A stretch of 24,899 nt of DNA from JAGLQA01 sp023135565 (lineage in GTDB: Bacteria; Acidobacteriota; Aminicenantia; UBA2199). A program made the translations under genes and the position numbers. The notes under the pieces were generated by a model. It worked only from the letters and a program-made list of their open reading frames with translations. It was not told the DNA's origin and did not search any database. The stretch spans positions 1 to 24,899 of the forward strand of contig DAOWCY010000104.1 in assembly GCA_030639305.1 (NCBI GenBank), given 5' to 3'. Positions 15,549-24,307 of this stretch are shown here, in pieces; the stretch's first letter is position 1; each line of letters opens with the position of its first letter.

Positions 15549-16379
15549 ATGAATACCAGTACTAAATTTGTCAAAGAAATAAACATTCCTAAAAAGAAAA
15601 GCGCTCGCTCATTCCGGTTTATTTTCCGGGAAGACCGGCTCTTAGTTCATTCCATCGGTAACGACAAATATACGATACCTCATATTGAGAACTTACAAGA
15701 ATTGAACATAAATCCCATCAGGACACAATACTTAGGCAGATATGGTGACATTTGCTGTTTTTCCGCCGAAGCAGCTAAAGAAACAAAAGCCCCCACAGGT
15801 ATGGTTTTCCAACATCTCTGGGGATTATATGACTTAATCGACAGCGATTTATTTCAAATCTCCGGGTATGCGCAGCACATCATGAAATGGGATCAAACAT
15901 CCCAATACTGCGGCAGATGCGGTGCCCAAACGAAAAACTCGCAAAATGAACGGGCGAAAATATGTGAAAACTGTAACTTAATCAGCTATCCCAGGATTTC
16001 ACCCGCCGTCATTGTCGCCGTTGTTAAAGAAAACAAAATATTACTCGCCAAATCGAGCCGCTTCAGGCACAGGGATATGTACAGCGTACTGGCCGGATTT
16101 GTCGATCCCGGCGAAACCTTAGAAGAATGCGTGAGCAGGGAAATAAAAGAAGAAACTAACATCGAAGTAGAAAATATAAAATATTTCGGCAGCCAACCCT
16201 GGCCCTTCCCTGATTCTTTAATGGTTGGGTTTACCGCCGACTATAAAAGCGGGGAAATATCCATAGACGGAGACGAAATCGTTGCCGCCGATTGGTTTGC
16301 CCCGGATAAACTGCCCAATATCCCCGGTAAACTTAGCATTGCCAGGAAATTGATCGATCGGTTTATACAGGCCGCTTAA
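15549..16379 (+). CDS. nudC: NAD(H) pyrophosphatase / mRNA-decapping Nudix hydrolase
   Basis: 276 aa from ATG 15549; a frame from 15351 would add 66 residues translated from the repeat and is rejected. Zinc ribbon CGRCG/CENC (Cys121, 124, 139, 142). Nudix box GFVDPGETLEECVSREIKEE (183-202), with the last Gly replaced by Asn204 (EETNIEV). The NudC-specific signature SQPWPFPDSLM (215-225) is present. NudC cleaves NAD(H) and NAD-capped RNA to NMN(H) products in the cytoplasm. E. coli NudC is 257 aa, so the length fits. The promoter suggests a leaderless mRNA. Confidence 0.93.
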   Translation: MNTSTKFVKEINIPKKKSARSFRFIFREDRLLVHSIGNDKYTIPHIENLQELNINPIRTQYLGRYGDICCFSAEAAKETKAPTGMVFQHLWGLYDLIDSDLFQISGYAQHIMKWDQTSQYCGRCGAQTKNSQNERAKICENCNLISYPRISPAVIVAVVKENKILLAKSSRFRHRDMYSVLAGFVDPGETLEECVSREIKEETNIEVENIKYFGSQPWPFPDSLMVGFTADYKSGEISIDGDEIVAADWFAPDKLPNIPGKLSIARKLIDRFIQAA

Positions 16380-16572
16380 AAATCGCCTGCAGTGGGGGTT
16401 TAATATTATTTTTCCCGGGTAAGCGCATTTTTTGAGCGTCCCCAAATCCCTATCCCCAAACCCTATCGTCCCATAACCGGGAAATGTGTGAGTAGCGGGA
16501 ACCCGTTAACCTGACGTGGAGCAAAAAAATTTTAACTTTATTCTCAAAACTGAAAAGTTATTCAAAAAAATA

Positions 16573-16601
16573 TTGAAAGTTTAATATTTTTGTGCTATAT
16601 T
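16573..16601 (+). promoter_or_regulatory. Promoter of the FG-GAP/ASPIC gene
   Basis: TTGAAA (16573-16578, 5/6), 17-bp spacer ending TGC (extended -10), TATATT (16596-16601, 5/6). The 5' UTR is about 75 nt and includes a small CATGA/TCATG hairpin near 16638-16652. Sequence 16380-16572 shows no gene. Confidence 0.6.
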
Positions 16602-16681
16602 AATATTTAATAATAAAATGGACTGTGCTTTTTGCACATGATATAGTCATGTAATGGCATAATAAATATCCGGGGGTAAGG

Positions 16682-18673
16682 ATGGCGATAAAAATTAATT
16701 TGAGCAATTCAAAATGTTCAGCCCGTGTCATTATCCATATAGCGATACGTATAACAGGTGTATTTCTTTTTCTTCTCGCCGCGAGTTTTTGCTCGATAGA
16801 AAAACCGGCCGAACCTCGTCCCCCGGAAATTAGGCCGGAAATCAAACTGGTAGACGCCACCGAATCAGTAGGTCTTACAAAATTTACCCGTACTTTTGGA
16901 GCAGCCGCAGTGGATATAAATAACGATTACAGCGACGACCTGATTATATCCAACCACGGCTGCTTACCTTCTCTTTACCTGAATATAAACGGCATATTCG
17001 AAGATCACTCTTTTTTACTCCCGGAACAAAAGACACATGACCTCCACGGCGTCACAGCCGTAGACTTAGATAACGATGGCGATAAGGACTTAATTTTCGC
17101 CGGGGGAGGCAGCGACGGCATCGGCGCCGGCCATGCAAATAGACTGTATCGGAATTTGCTTAGCGAAACCGGGGCGCCGGCCTTTGACGATATCAGCCTG
17201 GAACCCGGGATATCATACCCACCCTGGAGAGCCAGACATTTTTTACCCCTCCCCGGCAGCGGCGGTTCTTTAATCGATCTCTACCTGGTCTGTCTTTCCA
17301 GGGAAAATTGTCCGAACATCTATTTCTCAAATCACAGCGGCAGCCAAATAGAACTGCTGGCGAATGAATCACCCGACCTGAACCGATCTTTTCACTCCAA
17401 GGGAAAAGATATATTTTTCGATTATGACAGGGACGGCGACATGGATCTTTTGATCATTTTAAAATGGAAACCGGCTATTTTCGAGAGGATAGAAAACCGT
17501 TACCTGCGGAACGATTCTATTCTTCAAAAAATATTAAGGGTTACGTGTGTAGGGACTGCCGATCTAAACAATGACGGCTATCCTGATTTATTCTTCGGCA
17601 CTCTGTCGCCGGAATCCGGCGGAGATAATATTTCATGCGATGATAAAGAGATTCACTTTGTGGTTAAAAAACAGGAAAATGACCCGGCGGATAGGATAAG
17701 TTTTAACAGCACAGGGGAAGCGATCGCTATCGATTTTATATATCGAATTCCAGGGAAGATGGTAACCGACGCTGCCGATATTTTTATCGGCCAAAACAAA
17801 CGAAATCCCCTGGCCAGGAAAACGTCGATAGACGCCGAAACCGCCGCGGGTGAACCGCTGCTCGATGAACCGGGAACATACATATGGAAAGAGCCGGGAG
17901 CCGGACAGTGGCATGTGACCTGGGTATACAGCGAAACCGAAAGCGAGGAAAAAGGAAAGATTACCGCCGGAGTAATCACGGACTTGCTGCAGCAAGACTT
18001 AGAGACGTTACCTGCTCGAAAAACACAGGACCGGGTATTCATCAATAAATTGGGCAAAAAATTCGAAGAATTCCAGGGGATCGATTTAACTCACCATCTA
18101 ATTACCCGTTCAGTCACCATGTGTGACCTGGATAACAACGGTTTCGTGGATATTGTAGGGATTCGAGGCAGCGAAGCCGGGCGATACAATGGCGAGCCCT
18201 TTGTTCTTATAAATCACGGGATGCTCCTTTTTGAATTCAAAAATATAATGCAAAATAGAGAGGACGATATTTATCAAGCAGATCAATTGATCTACGGATT
18301 CTTTAATGATGATGGGCTGCCCGATCTTTTTTTTACCAACGGAGCCGGCCTGAACCCGGGGTTTTGCGGTCCCTATAAACTATTTCTAAACTATACGGAG
18401 AACCCGGGGAATTATGTGATCCTGGAGTTAGAAGGCACTACCGCAAATAAAGACGCTCTCGGGGCAGAAGTGGAAATTTTCACTCCAGGAGGTGATTTTT
18501 TAGGTTATCGCCGGTTAGGCGCGGGCTTCAACAGGAGCCAGAGCAGCCACAAAATTCATTTCGGTTTAGGAGATTACAAAGATAAACTTTTTACACGTAT
18601 TAAGTGGCCCGGAACTACAAATTGGGACGAAAGAGAAGTAACCGCCAATAAAATAAATTTTATCAAACAATAG
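16682..18673 (+). CDS. FG-GAP/VCBS-repeat protein with C-terminal ASPIC/UnbV domain
   Basis: 663 aa. A hydrophobic segment (about 16-37) is a signal anchor; Cys37 is not in a good lipobox. Repeated Ca2+-loop motifs mark an FG-GAP beta-propeller: DINNDYSDD (78-86), DLDNDGDKD (128-136), DYDRDGDMD (247-255), DLNNDGYPD (294-302), DLDNNGFVD (482-490), FNDDGLPD (541-548). Residues 577-660 (NYVILELEGTTANKDALGAE, then RIKWPGTTNWDE) match the ASPIC/UnbV domain found in CRTAC1-like proteins. Such proteins are exported and thought to bind ligands or partners at the cell surface; no specific partner is evident here. The region about 315-440, between propeller blades, is unassigned. The Shine-Dalgarno is weak (GGGGGTAAGG directly before the ATG). 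Confidence 0.85.
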   Translation: MAIKINLSNSKCSARVIIHIAIRITGVFLFLLAASFCSIEKPAEPRPPEIRPEIKLVDATESVGLTKFTRTFGAAAVDINNDYSDDLIISNHGCLPSLYLNINGIFEDHSFLLPEQKTHDLHGVTAVDLDNDGDKDLIFAGGGSDGIGAGHANRLYRNLLSETGAPAFDDISLEPGISYPPWRARHFLPLPGSGGSLIDLYLVCLSRENCPNIYFSNHSGSQIELLANESPDLNRSFHSKGKDIFFDYDRDGDMDLLIILKWKPAIFERIENRYLRNDSILQKILRVTCVGTADLNNDGYPDLFFGTLSPESGGDNISCDDKEIHFVVKKQENDPADRISFNSTGEAIAIDFIYRIPGKMVTDAADIFIGQNKRNPLARKTSIDAETAAGEPLLDEPGTYIWKEPGAGQWHVTWVYSETESEEKGKITAGVITDLLQQDLETLPARKTQDRVFINKLGKKFEEFQGIDLTHHLITRSVTMCDLDNNGFVDIVGIRGSEAGRYNGEPFVLINHGMLLFEFKNIMQNREDDIYQADQLIYGFFNDDGLPDLFFTNGAGLNPGFCGPYKLFLNYTENPGNYVILELEGTTANKDALGAEVEIFTPGGDFLGYRRLGAGFNRSQSSHKIHFGLGDYKDKLFTRIKWPGTTNWDEREVTANKINFIKQ

Positions 18674-18689
18674 TTACAAAAATTTCTAT

Positions 18690-18717
18690 TTGTTTTCTGT
18701 TCAATATTTGGTATAAT
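18690..18717 (+). promoter_or_regulatory. Promoter upstream of the 435-aa membrane protein gene
   Basis: TTGTTT (18690-18695), 16-bp spacer ending TGG, and a perfect TATAAT (18712-18717). A start near 18724 leaves a leader of about 135 nt containing a 43-codon ORF. Confidence 0.6.
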
Positions 18718-18727
18718 AAGAACCGCT

Positions 18728-18859
18728 ATGAAATATAGAAAGGCTTTGCTCGAAAAGGAAATGCTTTTTTTGCCTACACTGCTGTACCTGAACACCTGTT
18801 TTCCCCCCCCGGCACGACAAATAAAAAGAAATCATAAATTTTATTATCCAGGAGCTTAA
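18728..18859 (+). CDS. Possible 43-codon upstream ORF
   Basis: ATG at 18728, about four nt after the predicted transcription start, with no Shine-Dalgarno. It reads MKYRKALLEKEMLFLPTLLY and ends at TAA 18857-18859, one nt before the next ATG, so its stop runs through the next gene's CAGGAG. The arrangement would permit coupling or attenuation. The peptide is not recognised and the ORF could be chance. Confidence 0.2.
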   Translation: MKYRKALLEKEMLFLPTLLYLNTCFPPPARQIKRNHKFYYPGA

Positions 18860-18860
18860 A

Positions 18861-20168
18861 ATGAGCAATAATGAAAACCAAATCCCGGAACCGCCCGAGA
18901 CTACGGGATTAGACGAATTGGAAGAACTGGCAAGAGGCCCTGAAGACGAAAATCGCGACTCAGGAGAAGTAAACTTAAGAGTAATCCCGGGACTGGCGGA
19001 ACTCGAATCCCGCGAGGAAAAAAAGTCCTCATTGGGACTTTTTACCTTGATTCTTTTGGTTCTTTTGATCTTTGCGATACTAATGTATCATTTAAATACC
19101 GAGCGGGAAAAAGAACTTCTTACAGCCAACCTGGATGTATCGGCTCCGGCTGCAGTAACCCAACCGGCCGACAATGAAGATGCCGTTTCCCGGGCTGTCG
19201 GACCTACGACGGCGCCCCAAAAAGTCGTCCCGAAAAAAGTTACACTTTCAGAAGAAGACCTCACCGGCAGCGCAAAATTAGCGATAAGGGACCAGGGGGC
19301 GCTTATATCCGTAGAAAAAGATCCGGAAATAGCTGCCGTCGGCGAAGCCTTCAGGAAACGGGTGGAAATGATCCACGGCTTCAAAAGAACAACGGCCCCA
19401 AAAGACGGCACTGTTACAGAAACCGCCAGGGGCGTAGTCCAGGGTTTCAGGATTAATAGCACCCGCGTTAAAAAACAAAAAAATATCATTAAAGACGAAA
19501 TCGTGATCTCTACTCCTTCAAGGGGAGTTTTTGTGGTTAAAAACAATGTACTGGACGGCTTAAGAAATACCACTTATGAGAAACTGTACCGGGATTTAGA
19601 GCAGTCGGGGATCAGGGTGCTGAAAGACACCGATTCAGCCAAAGGAATTGTCAAAATTCGTTTCCGGGTGACCCGGAGCAGCGGGGGATCGTCCACTGTG
19701 AATGAATTCTTAATAACCGGACAAAGATTGGGTAAAATAGAAGTGGATATGACCATCGCACAGATGGAAGCAGCAATTCCTAAAGAGTATCGTTTTGTCA
19801 GGAAAAGGCTCTCCCATGAAGGCGAATTTTACAACGTGATTAAGGTATTCGATGAAAAACAAAACTCGCTCTTTTTCGTGTACGAAAAAGACCACAAAGT
19901 ATGGGGCATCCAGGTAATAAGCAATAAGTTCAAAACCCGTAACGCTATCGGCATAGGGAGTACTTTAGGAGATATTAGGATATACTACGCTAGACCGAAA
20001 ATCTGGAGCGCCAACGAAAACGTGCCGCTGGTTTCCGTTTCCGGGATCGACGGTATTTTTGTGCTGGAGTCCGAAGGCACCGATTTTGATAGGCGTGTAT
20101 TTCCTAATAGCGCGAAAATCGTATCTATCATTCTCGGCGGTTCGCCTTTCTTAGAACAAACGCCCTGA
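18861..20168 (+). CDS. Single-pass membrane protein of unknown function
   Basis: 435 aa; CAGGAG at 18850-18855, six nt before the ATG. An acidic, proline-containing cytoplasmic N-terminus (1-55) is followed by one transmembrane helix (about 57-76, SLGLFTLILLVLLIFAIL) and a long C-terminal part outside. That part begins with a low-complexity Ala/Pro/Thr/Val linker (about 90-130) and continues as two mixed beta-rich halves: about 200-275 (DEIVISTPSRGVFVVKNN, VKIRFRVTR) and about 285-435 (GKIEVDMTIAQMEAAIPKEY, GIGIGSTLGDIRIYYARP). The second half, with its repeated GxTxxxI pattern, resembles beta-propeller-free SmpA/YccV-like modules only loosely. No catalytic motif seen. It probably stands alone. 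Confidence 0.75.
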   Translation: MSNNENQIPEPPETTGLDELEELARGPEDENRDSGEVNLRVIPGLAELESREEKKSSLGLFTLILLVLLIFAILMYHLNTEREKELLTANLDVSAPAAVTQPADNEDAVSRAVGPTTAPQKVVPKKVTLSEEDLTGSAKLAIRDQGALISVEKDPEIAAVGEAFRKRVEMIHGFKRTTAPKDGTVTETARGVVQGFRINSTRVKKQKNIIKDEIVISTPSRGVFVVKNNVLDGLRNTTYEKLYRDLEQSGIRVLKDTDSAKGIVKIRFRVTRSSGGSSTVNEFLITGQRLGKIEVDMTIAQMEAAIPKEYRFVRKRLSHEGEFYNVIKVFDEKQNSLFFVYEKDHKVWGIQVISNKFKTRNAIGIGSTLGDIRIYYARPKIWSANENVPLVSVSGIDGIFVLESEGTDFDRRVFPNSAKIVSIILGGSPFLEQTP

Positions 20169-20174
20169 TTCCTT

Positions 20175-20300
20175 TGCCTCCGGCAGCCCCTCCTTTTAGC
20201 TCCGCTGGCCCTGCCGGGGGCTAAACTTTTGAAAAAGTTTAATCAAAACTTCTTATAATTTAGAATCAAAAGCGTTCCCTTGCGGCGAAGCCGCTTCTCG
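20175..20300 (-). repeat. Composite dispersed repeat overlapping the GT4 3' end
   Basis: GCCTCCGGCAGCCCC, an inserted CTCCTTTTAGCTCC-like stretch, GGCCCTGCCGGGGGC, the core TAAACTTTTGAAAAAGTTTA, ATCAAAACTTC, TTATAATTTAGAATCAAAAG (module S), then GCGGCGAAGCCGC. The stop codon of the glycosyltransferase (20253-20255) and its last residues are read from this repeat. Confidence 0.8.
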
Positions 20301-21452
20301 GCTGGGGGGCCGCCCCCCCAACGATAAATACAACTCCTCCTGCACTTTTACCATGTAATCCGCATCCCAGGCGGAAAAATCCTCGGCAAAACCACCTAGC
20401 TGCTCACGCTCTTCTTTGTTTTCGAGCAGGTATAAAATCTTCCCGGCAAAACTTTCATAATCCAACACATCCACTAAAAAACCGTTTTTATTGTCTTTTA
20501 TGACTTCCCGGTTGCCCGGTATACTGCTGGCTACTACAGCTTTTTTCTTTAACCGCAGTTGAATCAGGCTCTGGGGCAAACCTTCCCACAAGGCTGTGGA
20601 AACCCCGATATCGAAAATGTCGATGGCTTTTTCTATGTCGAAAAGAAAACCGGGCAGGCGAAAGTTTTCAAAAATACCTCTCTTTTTTAATTCGGCTTCG
20701 ATTTCCCCGCGCAGTTCCCCATCCCCGGCAATTAAAAATATTACATCTTTTCTTTTGTTTAACACCCGGACCGCGATCTCGATCAAATGAAACAATCCTT
20801 TCTGGGGTTTAAAAGGAGCAATAATACCACAGACAAAATCTTTTTCTTTTATTTGGTATTTCTTGCGCAGTGCCTTTGTCTCTTCGTTTTTTGCCGTGAA
20901 CTTAGTTAGAGGAAAACCGCTGCGGATAAGAGAAAAATTGTCTTTTTTTAATATGTTTTCCTGCCGGGCAATGTCAACGTCCGCATGCGCTACAAAAACA
21001 AAATGACTGGTGAGCGGAGCGGCGATTTTTTCGATCCACTTGTAGATTTTTCTCTTCAAAGGCGATTGAAAAGGAGAAAATGCAAAACCATGAACCGAAT
21101 GAACGGCTGCGGGAAGCCCGGACTTACGCAGCCGGGAAGCGACAAAACGCCCGATAATACCGGCTTTGGAGGAGTGTGTGTGAATCACGTCGGGGTTGAT
21201 TTTTTTTAGGATTCTTTTTACCTGCCCAAAAGCTTTAATGTCTTTGACGGGGTTTATCTCTCTTACTAAATCCGGGACGATTATAAAATTCTCTTTCTTT
21301 TCGACGCGGTCATCGAGCATACCCCCGCCCCCGCTGAGCAAGTAAGCTTCGAATTTACTATCATCCAAATGCTCATAAGTGTAGACAGTATTAACCTGCG
21401 CTCCGCCTAATTCTAACCTGGTGATTATGTGAACAACTTTTATTTTTTTCAT
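20253..21452 (-). CDS. GT4-family glycosyltransferase
   Basis: 399 aa from ATG 21452 (MKKIKVVHIITRLELGGAQ). A TTG at 21515 would add 21 residues encoded by the T-type repeat and is rejected; no good Shine-Dalgarno is seen. GT-B fold: N-terminal acceptor domain with GGAQ loop and HTHSSKAGIIGR; C-terminal nucleotide-sugar domain with GIIAPFKPQKG, IAGDGELRGEIEAELKKRG and STALWEGLPQSLIQL. The EX7E motif reads E-GLPQSLI-Q, with Gln for the second Glu. Family members transfer sugars in exopolysaccharide or O-antigen assembly. The last 20 or so residues (GGRPPSREAASPQGNAFDSK) come from the dispersed repeat. The neighbouring rfbB on the same strand supports a surface-polysaccharide role. Confidence 0.88.
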   Translation of the reverse strand: MKKIKVVHIITRLELGGAQVNTVYTYEHLDDSKFEAYLLSGGGGMLDDRVEKKENFIIVPDLVREINPVKDIKAFGQVKRILKKINPDVIHTHSSKAGIIGRFVASRLRKSGLPAAVHSVHGFAFSPFQSPLKRKIYKWIEKIAAPLTSHFVFVAHADVDIARQENILKKDNFSLIRSGFPLTKFTAKNEETKALRKKYQIKEKDFVCGIIAPFKPQKGLFHLIEIAVRVLNKRKDVIFLIAGDGELRGEIEAELKKRGIFENFRLPGFLFDIEKAIDIFDIGVSTALWEGLPQSLIQLRLKKKAVVASSIPGNREVIKDNKNGFLVDVLDYESFAGKILYLLENKEEREQLGGFAEDFSAWDADYMVKVQEELYLSLGGRPPSREAASPQGNAFDSKL

Positions 21453-21471
21453 TTTTTTTAAACCATGCCTC

Positions 21472-21525
21472 CGGCGGGTCAGAACCTTTTTGAAAAAAGG
21501 TTCCGACACCTCCAAAAACTTCTAT
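21472..21525 (-). repeat. Composite repeat, partial T-type copy
   Basis: GCCTCCGGCGGGTCAG, AACCTTTTTGAAAAAAGGTT, CCGACACCTCCAAAAACTTC: a shortened, reverse copy of the T-type repeat. It lies upstream of the glycosyltransferase and provides the false N-terminal extension. Confidence 0.7.
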
Positions 21526-21589
21526 TTAGCCCGACGTTTGGGCAAATCTCAAATCACCTGATCGTGGGCACAAACGTTTGCTCAACAAA

Positions 21590-21745
21590 AGTTTTGATCA
21601 AACTTTTTCAAAAGTTTGGCCTCCCCGGCAGGGGCCGCCGGAGGCAAGAGCGCTTTTGATTCTAAATCATAAAAAGTTTTGATTAAACTTTTTCAAAAGT
21701 TTAGCCGCCTGAGGCTTATTGGCTGCCCGCGCCGCGGGTCCACCG
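21590..21745 (+). repeat. Tandem pair of R-type repeats
   Basis: Two cores on the plus strand: CAAAAGTTTTGATCAAACTT with TTTCAAAAGTTTGGCC near 21588-21621, then GGGGCCGCCGGAGGCAAGAG, CGCTTTTGATTCTAAATCAT, then a second AAAAGTTTTGATTAAACTTT with TTCAAAAGTTTAGCC. It is the only R-type copy lying antisense to the flanking genes. Confidence 0.8.
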
Positions 21746-21770
21746 GAGGTTATCAATCGGGTGCGCCGCA

Positions 21771-22874
21771 TTACCTGCTGTCGTAGTTTTTTTCCAACCA
21801 CTTCTTGTACTCGCCGCTGCGAATATTCTCTACCCAACCGGGATTGTCGATATACCATTGAATCGTTTTTCGCAAACCGCTGGGGAAATCAGTGCCCGGA
21901 CTCCAACCTAACTCTTTTTTTATCTTATCGCAATTTACCGCATAACGGCGATCATGACCGGGCCGGTCTTTCACAAAAGTAACCAACTCTTCGTATGCCC
22001 CGAGACCCGGGGAAACCTCTTTTACTACCGGGTTGTCTTTTAAAGGATACAATTCTTCCAGGACTTCGCAAATCGTATGCACTACCTCTAAGTTGTTTTT
22101 TTCCGACTCACCGCCGATATTATAAACCTCGCCCCTAACGCCCCGGTTCACGATGGCCGAAATCGCAGTGCAGTGATCTTCAACATAAAGCCAATCGCGG
22201 ACGTTTTTGCCATCGCCATATATGGGCAGCGGTTTGGCTTCCATGGCATTGGCAACCATCAGCGGGATCAACTTCTCCGGGAAATGATAAGGGCCGTAAT
22301 TATTGGAGCAGTTGGAAACCGTAACCGGCAAACCGTAAGTGTGGAAATATGATTTCACTAAATGTTCGGCGGAAGCTTTGGAAGCAGAGTAAGGACTGCG
22401 GGGATCGAAGGACGTATCCTCGTAAAAATATCCCGTTTCCCCCAAGGAACCGTAGACCTCGTCGGTAGATACATAGTGAAAAAGAACATCTTTCCTACCG
22501 GCCCAGGATTTTCTCGATGCTTCCAGCAGGGCAAAGGTGCCCATAATATTGGTGCGGATAAACTCCTGCGGGCCATAAATAGAACGGTCTACGTGCGATT
22601 CCGCCGCAAAATGAATCACCGCATCCACTTCATATTTCTTAAAGAGAGCTTCCATGAGTTCGCCGTCGCAAATATCCGCTTTCTCGAAAAAGTAACGTTT
22701 TTCGCCGACAGAAGCGGCAATTTCAGTCAGGTTTTCTAAGTTGCCCGCATAGGTAAGGCTGTCTACGTTGATCACCCGGCCCTGGAAATCGGGGTTATTA
22801 AAGAGGTAGTGGATAAAATTACTGCCGATGAACCCGGCTCCTCCGGTAACCATAATATTGTTAGGTAAGAACAT
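21771..22874 (-). CDS. rfbB: dTDP-glucose 4,6-dehydratase
   Basis: 367 aa, normal length (about 350). Rossmann motif GGAGFIG (11-17) for NAD+; NVDSLTYAGNLENL is typical of RmlB. Catalytic Thr137-Asp138-Glu139 (STDEVYG) and Tyr162/Lys166 (PYSASK). NNYGPYHFPEKLIPL and YGDGKNVRDWLYVEDH complete the family signature. It converts dTDP-glucose to dTDP-4-keto-6-deoxyglucose, the branch point for rhamnose and other deoxysugars. rfbA, rfbC and rfbD are not in the window. GGGAG lies six nt before the ATG, and a strong promoter at 22912-22940 implies its own transcription unit. Confidence 0.94.
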   Translation of the reverse strand: MFLPNNIMVTGGAGFIGSNFIHYLFNNPDFQGRVINVDSLTYAGNLENLTEIAASVGEKRYFFEKADICDGELMEALFKKYEVDAVIHFAAESHVDRSIYGPQEFIRTNIMGTFALLEASRKSWAGRKDVLFHYVSTDEVYGSLGETGYFYEDTSFDPRSPYSASKASAEHLVKSYFHTYGLPVTVSNCSNNYGPYHFPEKLIPLMVANAMEAKPLPIYGDGKNVRDWLYVEDHCTAISAIVNRGVRGEVYNIGGESEKNNLEVVHTICEVLEELYPLKDNPVVKEVSPGLGAYEELVTFVKDRPGHDRRYAVNCDKIKKELGWSPGTDFPSGLRKTIQWYIDNPGWVENIRSGEYKKWLEKNYDSR

Positions 22875-22911
22875 GTTTTACTCCCAGGTCTTATAATTAT
22901 GTTGAAAAATT

Positions 22912-22940
22912 ATTATACCATGAACAATTCTTTATGTAAA
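22912..22940 (-). promoter_or_regulatory. Strong promoter of rfbB
   Basis: On the minus strand: TTTACA (22940-22935, 5/6), 17-bp spacer ending TGG, perfect TATAAT (22917-22912). Confidence 0.7.
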
Positions 22941-22950
22941 TTTTATATTT

Positions 22951-23033
22951 GCCTCCGGCGGCCCCTGCCGGGGAGGCCAAACTTTTGAAAAAGTTTGATC
23001 AAAACTTTTGATAATTAGAATCAAAAGCGCTCA
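22951..23033 (-). repeat. Composite dispersed repeat overlapping the radical SAM 3' end
   Basis: Near-identical to 9113-9197: GCCTCCGGCGGCCCCTGCCG, GGGAGGCC, AAACTTTTGAAAAAGTTT, GATCAAAACTTTTGATAATT, AGAATCAAAAGCGCTCAC. Its last 13 nt form the stop and the C-terminal GERF of the anSME-like gene. Confidence 0.85.
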
Positions 23034-24124
23034 CCCCGCCGCAGGGTTGCTAACTTCCTGAAATGAGGATCGGCATGGGCAAAAAATATTTTGTAAGCGG
23101 AACATAAATAACGCCCATCTTTAGTACAACCGCCAAAACAGTAGGGCAGCCAACAGCAGTCCGAACAGGCTCGGGCAAGCTCTACTTTGCGGCAGCCGAA
23201 TTTTTCCTGCCTTGAGGAGTTTAACATATCTTCTAAGTTTCCCTGTTTAACATTGCCTAACCGCCACTCTTCCTCTACAAAAAAATCACAGGAAAAAACA
23301 TCGCCGTTATGTTCTACCACTACATAAGTGCCGCACTCTTTTTGTAAAGTGCAGTCCGGGGCAGGCTGCCCCATATAACTAAAAAAAACCGACTCGAAAA
23401 AACGCACAAATGTAGTAGGTATATTATTTTCAAAATCAGCCAGCCAGAGATCGAATACCTCCACCAGGAACCCGCCGAAAGCTTCCGGCTTTACTGAAAA
23501 AGGAGCTTTGCCTCCTGGATTCGCGGGATCAGGCTCCACGCAGGGAATAAACTGCATGTAATTCAATCCTATGGATTTATGGAATTCATAAATCTCCCGG
23601 GGAAAACGAACCGAATAGTCGTTGACGACACTTAAAGCGTTGACTTCTACCCCGGAATCTAACAGCAGTCGAGCTCTGTCCCGCACTTTTTTCCAGGTGC
23701 CTCTGCCGCCGCGCAAAAAACGGTATTTATCGTGGATGTGCTCAGGACCGTCTAAAGAAAGACCTACCAGGAACTTATACTTATTTAAAAAACGGGCCCA
23801 TTCCCGGTCTATCAAAATACCGTTGGTTTGCAGGCCGTTGCCTACGGTCTGTTTTTTGCCGAAACGCATCTGGAAATCTACGGCTTTTTGGAAAAAAGGC
23901 AGGCCCATCAAAGTAGGTTCGCCGCCCTGCCAGCCGAAAGAAACCTCCTGCTCCCCCGCGGTCACCTGACGTATTACTTGCTTTAATATTTGCTCGCTCA
24001 TGCGGCGCGGTTTCGAGCCGGGGAAAAGGCGCGATTTGGGCAGATAAAAACAATAGCCGCAGGCCATGTTGCATTCCGGCCCGGCTGGCTTAATCAAAAC
24101 AGAAGTTAAAGGTTTAAAGTTCAT
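23021..24124 (-). CDS. Anaerobic sulfatase-maturating-type radical SAM/SPASM enzyme
   Basis: 367 aa. The radical SAM cluster motif CX3CX2C is CNMACGYC (Cys18, 22, 25) after LIKPAGPE, with the following FY typical of anSME. SAM-binding GWQGGEPTL follows. A C-terminal SPASM domain supplies the auxiliary-cluster cysteines (ECGTYVVVEHNGDVFSCDFF, then CSDCCWLPYCFGGC); the SCDFF Asp corresponds to the catalytic base region of anSME. The family oxidises a Cys or Ser of a sulfatase (or another target) to formylglycine under anoxic conditions. No sulfatase lies in the window. The last residues, GERF, and the TGA are repeat-encoded. No clear ribosome-binding site precedes the ATG. It suggests an anaerobic or facultative host. 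Confidence 0.88.
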   Translation of the reverse strand: MNFKPLTSVLIKPAGPECNMACGYCFYLPKSRLFPGSKPRRMSEQILKQVIRQVTAGEQEVSFGWQGGEPTLMGLPFFQKAVDFQMRFGKKQTVGNGLQTNGILIDREWARFLNKYKFLVGLSLDGPEHIHDKYRFLRGGRGTWKKVRDRARLLLDSGVEVNALSVVNDYSVRFPREIYEFHKSIGLNYMQFIPCVEPDPANPGGKAPFSVKPEAFGGFLVEVFDLWLADFENNIPTTFVRFFESVFFSYMGQPAPDCTLQKECGTYVVVEHNGDVFSCDFFVEEEWRLGNVKQGNLEDMLNSSRQEKFGCRKVELARACSDCCWLPYCFGGCTKDGRYLCSAYKIFFAHADPHFRKLATLRRGERF

Positions 24125-24145
24125 AATTTATTTTTTTGCCGATTA

Positions 24146-24262
24146 GCCTCCGGCGGCCCCACGCGCGTGGGGTGGCGTTAAGCCGCTGCGCGGCAGGGCC
24201 CTGCCGGGGGCCAAACTTTTGAAAAAGTTTGAACAAAACTTTTGTTTAGCAAACGTCTGTGC
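24146..24262 (-). repeat. Composite dispersed repeat with inserted palindrome
   Basis: GCCTCCGGCGG is interrupted by the palindrome CCCCACGCGCGTGGGG (24157-24172), then AAGCCGCTGCGCGGC, a second CAGGGCCCTGCCGGGGGCC, the AAACTTTTGAAAAAGTTT core and GAACAAAACTTTTG. The interruption shows the modules shuffle. Confidence 0.8.
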
Positions 24263-24307
24263 CATTTTCGAGCGCCAGTGAATTGGCCCTAGCGTTTAGC
24301 TAATTAG

